This document shows positions 1 through 5,650 of a stretch of 9,158 bases of DNA, in pieces. The translations under genes and the position numbers were made by a program. The first letter of the stretch is position 1, and every line of letters begins with the position of its first letter. Source of the DNA: Anaerolineae bacterium (lineage in GTDB: Bacteria > Chloroflexota > Anaerolineae > Aggregatilineales > Phototrophicaceae); contig JACMMD010000312.1 in the NCBI GenBank assembly GCA_014379235.1, positions 1 to 9,158 of the forward strand, given 5' to 3'. The notes under the pieces are model-generated. The model saw nothing but the letters and a program-made list of their open reading frames with translations, had not been told where the DNA came from and did not search any database.

Positions 1-359
1 AAAAGCGTCGAAACCGATACGCCATCGACGCGCCCTAACAAATCCAGCAGCGCGAGATCGATACCCTGCCGCACCAATCCCGAACGGCTGTACTTATGCC
101 CTTCAACAGGGTAAAACTTGTCCATCGCCTGCTCGATGACGGCGATGTTACGCGCATCGTGCCCGCGCAGCAGATCATTGAGCGACTGCTCTAAGTTGAC
201 GAAGTCCATTTGAAACAGCGGCAGATGCGAAAGATCGCTCATCTCGCCCCAGCCCGTGTAATTGTCGTCGGTATCGAGGCGCACAATAATATGCTGATTC
301 AAGATGCCTGTGCGGCGCGGGATGACCACCGGATACAGCTTGATACGCGCAATATTCAT
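1..359 (-). CDS. Enolase-superfamily enzyme (mandelate racemase/muconate lactonizing type), N-terminal fragment
   Basis: This gene enters from the left edge. Reading leftwards from the ATG at 359, 119 codons stay open with no stop. The product starts MNIARIKLYPVVIPRR, then shows IIVRLDTDD, the GWGEMSDL turn, and R-GIDLALLDLLGR near residues 99-113. These are hallmarks of the capping domain of the mandelate racemase/muconate lactonizing family: a three-stranded sheet ending in GWGE, then helices ending in D-AL-D--G. The catalytic barrel, with its Lys bases and three acidic metal ligands, lies outside the window, so the substrate cannot be assigned. Family members abstract a proton alpha to a carboxylate, for example in sugar-acid dehydration or cycloisomerisation. 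The ATG is preceded by GGTGA at 368-372, 8 bases upstream. It starts 39 bases after the stop of the TIM-barrel gene on the same strand, so the two are probably cotranscribed. Family call is firm; substrate unknown. Confidence 0.82.
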   Translation of the reverse strand, partial: MNIARIKLYPVVIPRRTGILNQHIIVRLDTDDNYTGWGEMSDLSHLPLFQMDFVNLEQSLNDLLRGHDARNIAVIEQAMDKFYPVEGHKYSRSGLVRQGIDLALLDLLGRVDGVSVSTL

Positions 360-398
360 ATTAATTTTCACCGCAGTTATGAAGAATAAAACGAGACC

Positions 399-1214
399 CT
401 AACGACTCTTCGCTTCACCGAGCGAACTCGTCGTCTCTTTCAACTTGAGGAACGGCAAGCTCTCGACCATTTCCGCTGTGTCGTCTATTTCAAGCACAAA
501 CGGCGGCGGGGTCGGCAGAGAGCGCAGCTTGTTGAGGATCGTCGGATAGTCAAGGATGCCGTTGTGCAAACCGTGATGCACGTCCATTAAACCATTGTTG
601 TTATTAAGATGGACGTGAATGAGGTAAGGCTGAAGCGTCGTCAGCCAGTCATCGAACGACCATTCAGGGTCGCCAAACAAATACGAGTGCCCTACGTCGA
701 GGCATACACGCAGATGCGAGTGGTTGATGTCGCGCACTACGTCCGCGATGATGTTCGGGTCGAACTCCCACATATTTTCGACGGCAATCGTCACGCCATG
801 TTCCTGTGCGAAATCGGCCATCGGCCCCCAGAATGACATATTTTTGTCGTGCCAGCCCTGTCGATAGGGCTGGTTGCGAATCGAGGCGATGAAGTTCGCA
901 TGAAAGACAACGGTCTCTATGCCCAGTTCACCCGCAATGCGAATCGCGTGATGGTAGCGCTCGTTGGTCAAGTCGGTGATGCGTGGGTCAGGACTGCCCG
1001 AAGTCATGTCGAAGAACGGCCCGTGCAGCGAAAGCGGGCCCTGTAAACTGCTCAATAGTGGGCGATACTGTTGAATGAAACCCTGCCAATCCCCATCCAA
1101 TATCTTTGGATAGGCGAATGTCATCAATTCCAGCCCCAAGTCGTGTTGCAGGGCTAGATCGTAACACTCCTGAAAATTGTCGATACCCGCGCTGAGTGAT
1201 ACCCTATCAGCCAC
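399..1214 (-). CDS. Sugar phosphate isomerase/epimerase-like TIM-barrel protein (AP endonuclease 2 / xylose isomerase-like fold)
   Basis: A 271-residue cytoplasmic protein of the xylose isomerase-like TIM-barrel superfamily, which includes sugar isomerases, epimerases, inosose dehydratases and endonuclease IV. Strand-end motifs occur in order: LSLHGPF (H64), VVFHAN (H105), IAVENMWE (E146), CLDVGHSYLFG (D173, H176), IHVHLNN (H200, H202), MDVHHG (D211, H213) and VLEID (E242). The E/D/H/E set is the usual metal site, and D-x-H is the typical late-barrel pair. The start is GTG at 1214 with AGGG at 1221-1224, 6 bases upstream; the next Met is residue 31, inside the first beta/alpha unit, so GTG is preferred. 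The length is normal for a single-domain member. The gene directly precedes an enolase-superfamily gene, which favours a sugar or sugar-acid catabolic role over DNA repair, but the substrate cannot be read from sequence. An abasic-site endonuclease remains a less likely alternative. Confidence 0.85.
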   Translation of the reverse strand: MADRVSLSAGIDNFQECYDLALQHDLGLELMTFAYPKILDGDWQGFIQQYRPLLSSLQGPLSLHGPFFDMTSGSPDPRITDLTNERYHHAIRIAGELGIETVVFHANFIASIRNQPYRQGWHDKNMSFWGPMADFAQEHGVTIAVENMWEFDPNIIADVVRDINHSHLRVCLDVGHSYLFGDPEWSFDDWLTTLQPYLIHVHLNNNNGLMDVHHGLHNGILDYPTILNKLRSLPTPPPFVLEIDDTAEMVESLPFLKLKETTSSLGEAKSR

Positions 1215-1226
1215 AGTAATCCCTAT

Positions 1227-1289
1227 GATTCGTCCGGTTGTGAAAAGTCTACAACGAATCTGACACTCTCGTGCCTAACGATTCATTGT
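1227..1289. promoter_or_regulatory. Candidate operator: three GATTCGT-like half-sites in alternating orientation
   Basis: GATTCGT (1227-1233), ACGAATC (1254-1260) and GATTCAT (1280-1286) alternate in orientation and are 26-27 bases apart. The first two form a perfect 7-bp inverted repeat. The last two extend to a 10-bp inverted repeat (ACAACGAATC at 1251-1260, GATTCATTGT at 1280-1289) with one mismatch. They lie between the candidate -10 and the start codon of the TIM-barrel gene, where an operator for a sugar-responsive repressor would be expected. No regulator gene is visible nearby. The arrangement could be chance. Confidence 0.3.
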
Positions 1290-1313
1290 AATTCCGTTTC
1301 CATCCTGTAAGAA
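1285..1313 (-). promoter_or_regulatory. Candidate promoter of the TIM-barrel/enolase operon
   Basis: On the minus strand a TACAAT box (1285-1290, five of six matches to TATAAT) lies 17 bases downstream of a weak TTCTTA -35 (1308-1313). Transcription would start near 1278, leaving a 5' leader of about 64 bases before the GTG at 1214. The -10 overlaps one arm of an inverted repeat, so a bound repressor could block it. The -35 is poor, so this is only a candidate. Confidence 0.3.
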
Positions 1314-1348
1314 AGCCTATACATTGGGGGGTGAGCGTTAATATTCGG

Positions 1349-2605
1349 TTAGTTACAATCCGCTTCCCCTGTAAAACCCGCCGGACTCCACACAGGCGGC
1401 GAGTTCCCCGATAGGTCTTCATCCAGCAGCGTGTACGAGAAATCCGTGCCTACATCGACCAACGCCAGCGCGTAAGCCGTTCGCAGCGCCAGCCAGCGAC
1501 CATCAGCACTATAACGCGGATAGTCCGCATAGTCCAACGATGCATCCAGCGGATACTGTTGCGCGTCAGTGTCGGCTAAGCCCACCAGCGGGATGCGCCA
1601 GAGGCGATTCTGCGCCGTGCCCTGAAAATCGCGCACCGCCGCCAACAGTGCCGTGCTGTCCGGCAGCCATGTATTGTCTAAGATCAAGCTGGCCGCGCTG
1701 CTCAACTGCGTTTGCAGCGCGCCCTGCTGGTTGGCGATAATCCAGAATTGGTCGTTGTTCGGGCTGGGCGCGTAGATAAAGCTGATGAGAAAGCCATCAG
1801 GACTCCAACGCGGCGTCCGGGCGCTGCCCACGTCGAAGCCTGTCAAGCGATACTTGGTCACAGCGTCGGCGCTGACTACCCACAAATCAGCCTCACGCAG
1901 CAGCGGAATCTCTGGCGAACCCGGCGCTGGCTCAATCGTCGGCACGGCGGTTGAAATAATATCTGCTCCCGGCACGCGCTCTTCGTAGGACGTGTACGCC
2001 AGCCATTGACCATCGGGCGACCACTGCGGCTCGTGTTCGTCGCCGGTGATGCTGTAGAACTCCGGCACGCCGCCTGCGGCATCAATCACCGCCAGATGAT
2101 ACTCGTGCCCTGTCGTGTCCGAGATTTCCGCGCCGGGTCGGTTCTGGCGAATCATGGTGAAGGCGATATTTGCGCCATCCGGCGACCAATCCGGCTCCCA
2201 TACGCTCCAATCAGATGCAGCGAGTTCGTCATACTGCACCAATTCGCGCATGTCTGTGCCGTCGATGCGGGCGCTGTACAGCCGCGCCGGACTGCCCACC
2301 GCGCCACCATCGTTCATGGTGAACAAAATGCGGCAGCCATCCGGCGAGAAATCCCACACCTGCTGCCAACCGCGCCCGAACGTTAGCTCACGCCGAACCG
2401 GACTGCCTGCGTCCGTGCCCAGTTCCATAACGCCAACGTCATACAGCAAAATCCCGTCTTGCTCCGCAGTCGTCACAGCAACCAGCGGCCCCAGCAAGGC
2501 GCGTTCGCTCTGCGCGTGGGCAAAGGATACACATATGAGAAGTAGTGCGACAGTAGGGGCGCTTCGCGAAGCGCCCCTACCACGTAGTCTTTTTACGATG
2601 GCCAC
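1349..2605 (-). CDS. Exported TolB-like (PD40) beta-propeller protein
   Basis: A 418-residue protein with a Sec-type signal peptide and a beta-propeller body. The basic n-region (KRLRGRGASR) is followed by a hydrophobic core (VALLLICVSF) and an AHA-Q cleavage site near residue 31. PD40/TolB-type blade motifs recur: FSPDGCRILF (86-95), WSPDGANIAF (140-149), WSPDGQWLAY (195-204), WSPDGFLISF (267-276), WLPDSTALLA (313-322), YSADGRWLAL (365-374) and WSPAG (406-410), giving six or seven blades. Such propellers are usually secreted or periplasmic binding scaffolds; no catalytic residue is evident. The GTG start at 2605 overlaps the end of the SH3-protein gene by 13 bases, which suggests translational coupling. 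No other ATG, GTG or TTG start precedes the hydrophobic core in this frame. A perfect 28-bp palindrome of the GTAGGGGCG family lies inside the n-region codons, so the start may have been remodelled. Partner or ligand unknown. Confidence 0.82.
   Translation of the reverse strand: MAIVKRLRGRGASRSAPTVALLLICVSFAHAQSERALLGPLVAVTTAEQDGILLYDVGVMELGTDAGSPVRRELTFGRGWQQVWDFSPDGCRILFTMNDGGAVGSPARLYSARIDGTDMRELVQYDELAASDWSVWEPDWSPDGANIAFTMIRQNRPGAEISDTTGHEYHLAVIDAAGGVPEFYSITGDEHEPQWSPDGQWLAYTSYEERVPGADIISTAVPTIEPAPGSPEIPLLREADLWVVSADAVTKYRLTGFDVGSARTPRWSPDGFLISFIYAPSPNNDQFWIIANQQGALQTQLSSAASLILDNTWLPDSTALLAAVRDFQGTAQNRLWRIPLVGLADTDAQQYPLDASLDYADYPRYSADGRWLALRTAYALALVDVGTDFSYTLLDEDLSGNSPPVWSPAGFTGEADCN
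2553..2580. repeat. GTAGGGGCG-family palindrome, perfect 28-bp copy inside a coding region
   Basis: The two 14-base halves, GTAGGGGCGCTTCG and CGAAGCGCCCCTAC, are exact reverse complements. The copy lies inside the propeller gene and encodes part of the positively charged n-region of its signal peptide. No T tract follows on either strand, so it is not a classical intrinsic terminator. It has the same length and the same ten terminal bases on each side as the copy at 5075-5102. Flanking bases show no clear target duplication. Confidence 0.85.
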
Positions 2606-3642
2606 GTCACCGGAATTTCGACATCACCGAAGTTCCGCAGAACGCCGTTTTCACTGCGAATCCAAGCGGTCACACGGCGGCCATCTTGGCACACGGCCCG
2701 AATTTGGAACCAGAAATTATCTTCGCTGATGCCCACCACCGCATACTCACGATCACCGGGAATCGGGCAAATCCACAGCGTACTCAGATAGGACGGTTCG
2801 CTGTAAACGGGGTTGCCATCCCAGCCCACATAGATACGCGGCTGTTCTAATGTGCCGCGAACAGGCACAACTGGCGTTCCGGTCAGGTCGCCGCGAATGA
2901 CCACGTAAGCGTCATTCACCCAACCACGATAGCCCGCCACATCGATATACCACCAGCTTGCGTCATCGTTGCGTCCGAGTACACGCGCATGGGTGTTAAA
3001 AGAAAGAACCGCAACCGGGGCATATTGGGTGCCGTCGCCGCTGCGGAGATACAGGAACTCCGCGCCGATCACCACATAGCCACGAACGCCGTGAATATCT
3101 TCCAGCGTTTGAGTCGGTGTCGGGTAATTGCCACCGAGCGGTACAGGCTGCGATAAGTTGAGGCCGGTCAGCCCGGTTGTCCCGCCTATCACGCCGCTCG
3201 GCACACTAATCGGTGCGCCCGTTTGCGGAATCAGGTCAGCCGTCGCCGCCGCAGGCTGTGTAAAAGTGGCGACAACAATATCACATTCCTGCGCGCCTGT
3301 ATTGAACGTGAACTGGAAACTCGGGCCGTTGACGGTGAGCGACCCGTTCGGGTTGCGATACAGCGCATAGCCATTACTCGACGCAATCACTGTCGGCGTC
3401 GATGGGTTACTCGGAACTCCGGCGATAGCTCCATTGCCGACGCGCAGCACCAGTGTGCCGTTGCCCGTTGTCTGGTCAAGCTGCCAGACCTCGATGCGGT
3501 CAGGGTGGCAGTAGACGGCGGCACGTGGCAGGGCAGTCAAATCATTAAGACGGCCATCTTGAGCGTTAGCAACTGCTGCTGTCATCAGCAGCATCAGTAC
3601 CGTCAGCAATAAGCCTAAAGAATATTGGCGAAGTCGCAGCAT
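2593..3642 (-). CDS. Exported SH3-domain (SH3_3-like) protein of unknown role
   Basis: A 349-residue exported protein. The ATG at 3642 has a strong AAGGAG Shine-Dalgarno (3651-3656), 8 bases away; a TTG 24 bases further upstream in frame is less likely. The signal peptide MLRLRQYSLG plus a leucine-rich core ends at ANA-Q (residues 25-28). Next comes a beta-rich segment (about 40-130) of no recognised family, a Pro/Thr/Gly-rich linker (about 135-180), and a bacterial SH3 type-3 domain (about 189-248) with LYLRSGDG, a Val-rich core, WWYIDV and GWVND. A second SH3-like half (about 270-332: VYSEPS, FWFQIRA, AWIRSENG) follows. Cysteines at 45, 120, 292 and 318 could form disulfides. SH3_3 domains typically bind cell-wall peptides or other extracellular ligands. 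The gene is followed by, and overlaps, an exported propeller gene, so the two products probably act together outside the membrane. No enzymatic domain is seen. Confidence 0.82.
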   Translation of the reverse strand: MLRLRQYSLGLLLTVLMLLMTAAVANAQDGRLNDLTALPRAAVYCHPDRIEVWQLDQTTGNGTLVLRVGNGAIAGVPSNPSTPTVIASSNGYALYRNPNGSLTVNGPSFQFTFNTGAQECDIVVATFTQPAAATADLIPQTGAPISVPSGVIGGTTGLTGLNLSQPVPLGGNYPTPTQTLEDIHGVRGYVVIGAEFLYLRSGDGTQYAPVAVLSFNTHARVLGRNDDASWWYIDVAGYRGWVNDAYVVIRGDLTGTPVVPVRGTLEQPRIYVGWDGNPVYSEPSYLSTLWICPIPGDREYAVVGISEDNFWFQIRAVCQDGRRVTAWIRSENGVLRNFGDVEIPVTWPS

Positions 3643-3690
3643 AGAATTGACTCCTTTATTGTGCAATTAACGCGAGGCAAATGTCCAAAA

Positions 3691-3727
3691 ATTATAGCCC
3701 TTTTTCTGTATTTACGCCCATGCATGG
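3691..3727 (-). promoter_or_regulatory. Candidate promoter and operator for the SH3/propeller operon
   Basis: On the minus strand a perfect TATAAT (3691-3696) lies about 49 bases upstream of the ATG at 3642. No good -35 is present at 16-18 bases' spacing. Instead, a perfect 10-bp palindrome, CCATGCATGG (3718-3727), abuts the -35 position. A strong -10 with a poor -35 and an adjacent palindrome fits activator-dependent control, but that is inference from placement alone. Confidence 0.4.
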
Positions 3728-3827
3728 AACTTGTTACACTTTAACGGCGTATAGATGTAAAGTTCTGAGTACCCAGTGCTGAGTTGAAAGTGAAAAGTAT
3801 TAGGCTGATGTCCAGAAGACGTGATTT

Positions 3828-3889
3828 GTAGGGGCGACCCGCTCAATACACCTTACCTATGATGAGCATAATCATGGGTCGCCCTTGCC
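3828..3889. repeat. GTAGGGGCG-family element, degenerate long copy
   Basis: The left arm GTAGGGGCGACCC (3828-3840) pairs with GGGTCGCCC (3876-3884), followed by TTGCC where intact copies have CTAC. The roughly 35-base interior carries its own short inverted repeat (ATGAT at 3859-3863, ATCAT at 3871-3875). It lies between divergent genes and looks like a decayed, longer variant of the 28-bp palindromes elsewhere in the window. Confidence 0.6.
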
Positions 3890-3965
3890 GAAACACCTAT
3901 CACCCGTTTTGAACAAGCGCCAAAATACATAGTGCTGACCAGCTAATCGCTATAGGAGAGACAAC

Positions 3966-5066
3966 ATGGCAGCAATTGACGGTTCAGTAAAATTACAAAC
4001 GCAGCCGGACAGCGCGGTTCGCGTTCGGCCCGGCGCATTGGATTACCCCGCCGGAAGCCTGCGCTTTGATTGGGTGATGGTGGCGCTGTCGGCATGGTTC
4101 GTGATCGGCATCTATGTCGATGGTTGGGCGCATAACAACATCGAAGGGCTGTTCGAAACCTTCCTCACGCCCTACCACGCCATCATGTATTCGGGCGTTT
4201 TGGCGGTGGGCGCAGCGCTGGTGTTCACCCAGTATCGCAACGTGCAGCACGGCTATGCATGGGCGCGGGCGCTGCCCAAAGGCTATCTGTTAGCGCTGCT
4301 CGGCTTTGTGATCTTCGGTATGGCGGGTGGCTTTGATTTCGCATGGCACGAGATTTTTGGCTTCGAGGAAAACACCGAAGCACTGTTGAGTCCCGCGCAT
4401 CTAGCATTGGCGGCGGGCGGGGTGCTGATGGTGACTGCGCCGCTGCGGGCCGCATGGTCACGCCGCGAGAGTAAACCCGGCTGGAAAAACCTTGCTCCGG
4501 CGCTGCTGGGGCTGACGCTAACCCTGTCGATCATGACGTTTTTGACGATGTTCGCCAGTATGATGGTCAACGTCAACATCTATGCGTGGGGACGGCCAGA
4601 TGACCAGTTTCCGTGGGATGTGACGCTGGCATCGTCGGTGTTGGTACAGATGGGGCTGACAATGGCCTTTGTGCTGCTGGCGATCCGACGCTGGCGGCTG
4701 CCCTTCGGCGCGATAACGCTGATCTTGAGCATCAACGCAGTTGCGATGCTACTGCTGCGTTCCACATGGACGTTGGAATTTTGGCCTGTGTTGATCGCGG
4801 TAGTGGCGGCGGGGTTGATCGGTGACGCGCTGCTGGCTTACCTCAAGCCGTCGGTGACACGGGTGGCGGCGCTGCGAACCTTCGCCTTCGCCCTACCGTT
4901 TATCTATGTCGCGCTGTTTTTTGGTGCGCTGCTGCTGACAGGCGGCATCTGGTGGCGCATTCATATGTGGCTCGGCGCGAGCTTCATGGCCGGCGTGATC
5001 GGTTTCGGCTACAGTTTCCTGCTCGCTCCGCCCGCTATTCCAGTTGATGCAGAAACAGTAGAATAA
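3966..5066 (+). CDS. Polytopic inner-membrane protein of unrecognised family, about ten TM segments
   Basis: A 366-residue integral membrane protein; I do not recognise a named family with confidence. A cytoplasmic-looking N-terminus (residues 1-33) is followed by hydrophobic segments near 35-52, 70-88, 106-124, 139-160, 176-200, 219-240, 247-265, 271-292, 304-326 and 334-354. Polar residues cluster in or beside the first four: VDGWAHN (D52, H56), LTPYHAIMYSG (H71), GFDFAWHEIFGFE (D124, H128, E131, E134) and LLSPAHLAL (H145). A late WWRIHMW (H333) adds another His. Repeated membrane-embedded His/Asp/Glu residues suggest metal or haem coordination or proton handling, but this is inference and no named active site matches. 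The ATG has AGGAGAG 5 bases upstream. It precedes the CoA-binding-protein gene on the same strand, 118 bases apart with a palindromic repeat between them, so cotranscription is uncertain. Confidence 0.8.
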   Translation: MAAIDGSVKLQTQPDSAVRVRPGALDYPAGSLRFDWVMVALSAWFVIGIYVDGWAHNNIEGLFETFLTPYHAIMYSGVLAVGAALVFTQYRNVQHGYAWARALPKGYLLALLGFVIFGMAGGFDFAWHEIFGFEENTEALLSPAHLALAAGGVLMVTAPLRAAWSRRESKPGWKNLAPALLGLTLTLSIMTFLTMFASMMVNVNIYAWGRPDDQFPWDVTLASSVLVQMGLTMAFVLLAIRRWRLPFGAITLILSINAVAMLLLRSTWTLEFWPVLIAVVAAGLIGDALLAYLKPSVTRVAALRTFAFALPFIYVALFFGALLLTGGIWWRIHMWLGASFMAGVIGFGYSFLLAPPAIPVDAETVE

Positions 5067-5074
5067 AGGCCGTC

Positions 5075-5102
5075 GTAGGGGCGCAGCACGCTGCGCCCCT
5101 AC
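5075..5102. repeat. GTAGGGGCG-family palindrome, 28-bp intergenic copy
   Basis: A 12-base left arm GTAGGGGCGCAG (5075-5086), a CACG centre, and a 12-base right arm CTGCGCCCCTAC (5091-5102). The arms are exact complements, giving a very stable hairpin 8 bases after the membrane-protein stop. It could act as a 3' stabiliser or weak terminator, but no U tract follows on the plus strand. Confidence 0.85.
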
Positions 5103-5140
5103 CGCCGCAACTCCACGCTTATATGGCTCTCACTTCGACA

Positions 5141-5159
5141 GACTAGAATAGTCGTATTC
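5141..5159. promoter_or_regulatory. Overlapping short inverted repeats upstream of the CoA-binding-protein gene
   Basis: GACTA-GAA-TAGTC (5141-5153) and GAATA-GTCG-TATTC (5146-5159) overlap, 26-44 bases before the likely ATG. TAGAAT at 5144-5149 resembles a -10 box but has no good -35. A small operator or promoter is possible; the evidence is thin. Confidence 0.2.
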
Positions 5160-5184
5160 ATTCAACCACTTGAAAGGTGACATG

Positions 5185-5619
5185 ATGGCGACAGACCTCA
5201 ATCAAGACGAGCAAGCCCGCCGCGATGTTCTCATCCACTCGCCGGTTATCGCCATCGTCGGGCGCTCGGACGACCACTACTACTCAAGCTACGATGTAGG
5301 CGAATATCTCATCAAGCACGGCTTTACGGTTTACAGCGTCAACCCCAACGTCCACGACATCGACGGCGAAGTGGTGTACGATTCGCTGGCGAATGTCCCC
5401 GAACCGATTGATATTGTGGATGTGTTTCGCAAGTCGGATTATATGCCGCACGTCGTAGACGAAGCCATCGCCGTCGGCGCGAAAACCGTGTGGGGACAGC
5501 TTGATGTGACCAACGATGAAGCCCGACAAAAAGCGCTGGATGCCGGACTCAACTACGCTGACAATATCTGTATCCGCACCGAACACGAACGCCTATTCAA
5601 GAACGTCGTGCAGGGGTAA
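5185..5619 (+). CDS. CoA-binding-domain protein (YccU-like)
   Basis: A 144-residue cytoplasmic protein consisting of one Rossmann-type CoA-binding domain, as in the YccU family and in the N-terminal part of succinyl-CoA synthetase alpha. Signature segments: VIAIVGRSDD (21-30, nucleotide-binding loop), YLIKHGFTVYSVNP (41-54), IDIVDVFRKS (75-84), AIAVGAKTVWGQL (94-106), NDEARQKALDAGL (110-122) and NICIRTEHERL (127-137), where C129 and H134 sit at the family's usual C-terminal Cys/His positions. The length is normal. Tandem ATGs occur at 5182 and 5185; AAAGGTG (5173-5179) is better spaced from the second, with 5 bases. A TTG at 5170 is in frame but overlaps the ribosome-binding region. Physiological role is undefined in the family; CoA binding is inferred from homology-type motifs. 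It converges with the WD40 gene, with 27 bases between the two stops. Confidence 0.88.
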   Translation: MATDLNQDEQARRDVLIHSPVIAIVGRSDDHYYSSYDVGEYLIKHGFTVYSVNPNVHDIDGEVVYDSLANVPEPIDIVDVFRKSDYMPHVVDEAIAVGAKTVWGQLDVTNDEARQKALDAGLNYADNICIRTEHERLFKNVVQG

Positions 5620-5622
5620 AGC

Positions 5623-5650
5623 GTGGGGGCGGCTTATGAGTCGCCCTTAC
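5623..5650. repeat. GTAGGGGCG-family palindrome, diverged 28-bp copy between convergent genes
   Basis: The plus strand begins GTGGGGGCGGCT and ends AGTCGCCCTTAC, 28 bases in all, an imperfect palindrome alignable base for base with the 2553 and 5075 copies. It starts 4 bases after the CoA-binding-protein stop and supplies the last codon position and TAA stop (5647-5649) of the opposing WD40 gene. It could work as a bidirectional 3'-end hairpin. Confidence 0.6.

Larger units (their letters stand above)
3643..3965. other. Divergent intergenic region, 323 bases, no gene
   Basis: This separates the minus-strand SH3 gene from the plus-strand membrane-protein gene. It holds the SH3 gene's Shine-Dalgarno and -10 box on the left. 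In the middle are a partial tandem motif (CTGAGT at 3765-3770 and 3779-3784) and a degenerate GTAGGGGCG element. At the right end AGGAGAG (3954-3960) serves the ATG at 3966. No convincing -35/-10 pair for the membrane-protein gene stands out, and I see no small ORF with a supported start or tRNA-like fold. Confidence 0.6.

Noticed and set aside
2115..2729. 204-codon open frame on the plus strand
   Set aside because: It is antisense to the propeller gene and the end of the SH3 gene, both of which have clear domains. It lacks a supported ribosome-binding site and reads as low-complexity Ser/Pro/Arg.
3759..3800. Short tandem repeat around CTGAGT
   Set aside because: Only two exact copies 14 bases apart plus vague AGT-rich sequence; too weak to call a repeat array.
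5075..5102. Intrinsic terminator after the membrane-protein gene
   Set aside because: The stem is strong, but no run of T follows on the plus strand, and the sequence belongs to the dispersed repeat family. A 3'-end role is possible but not shown.
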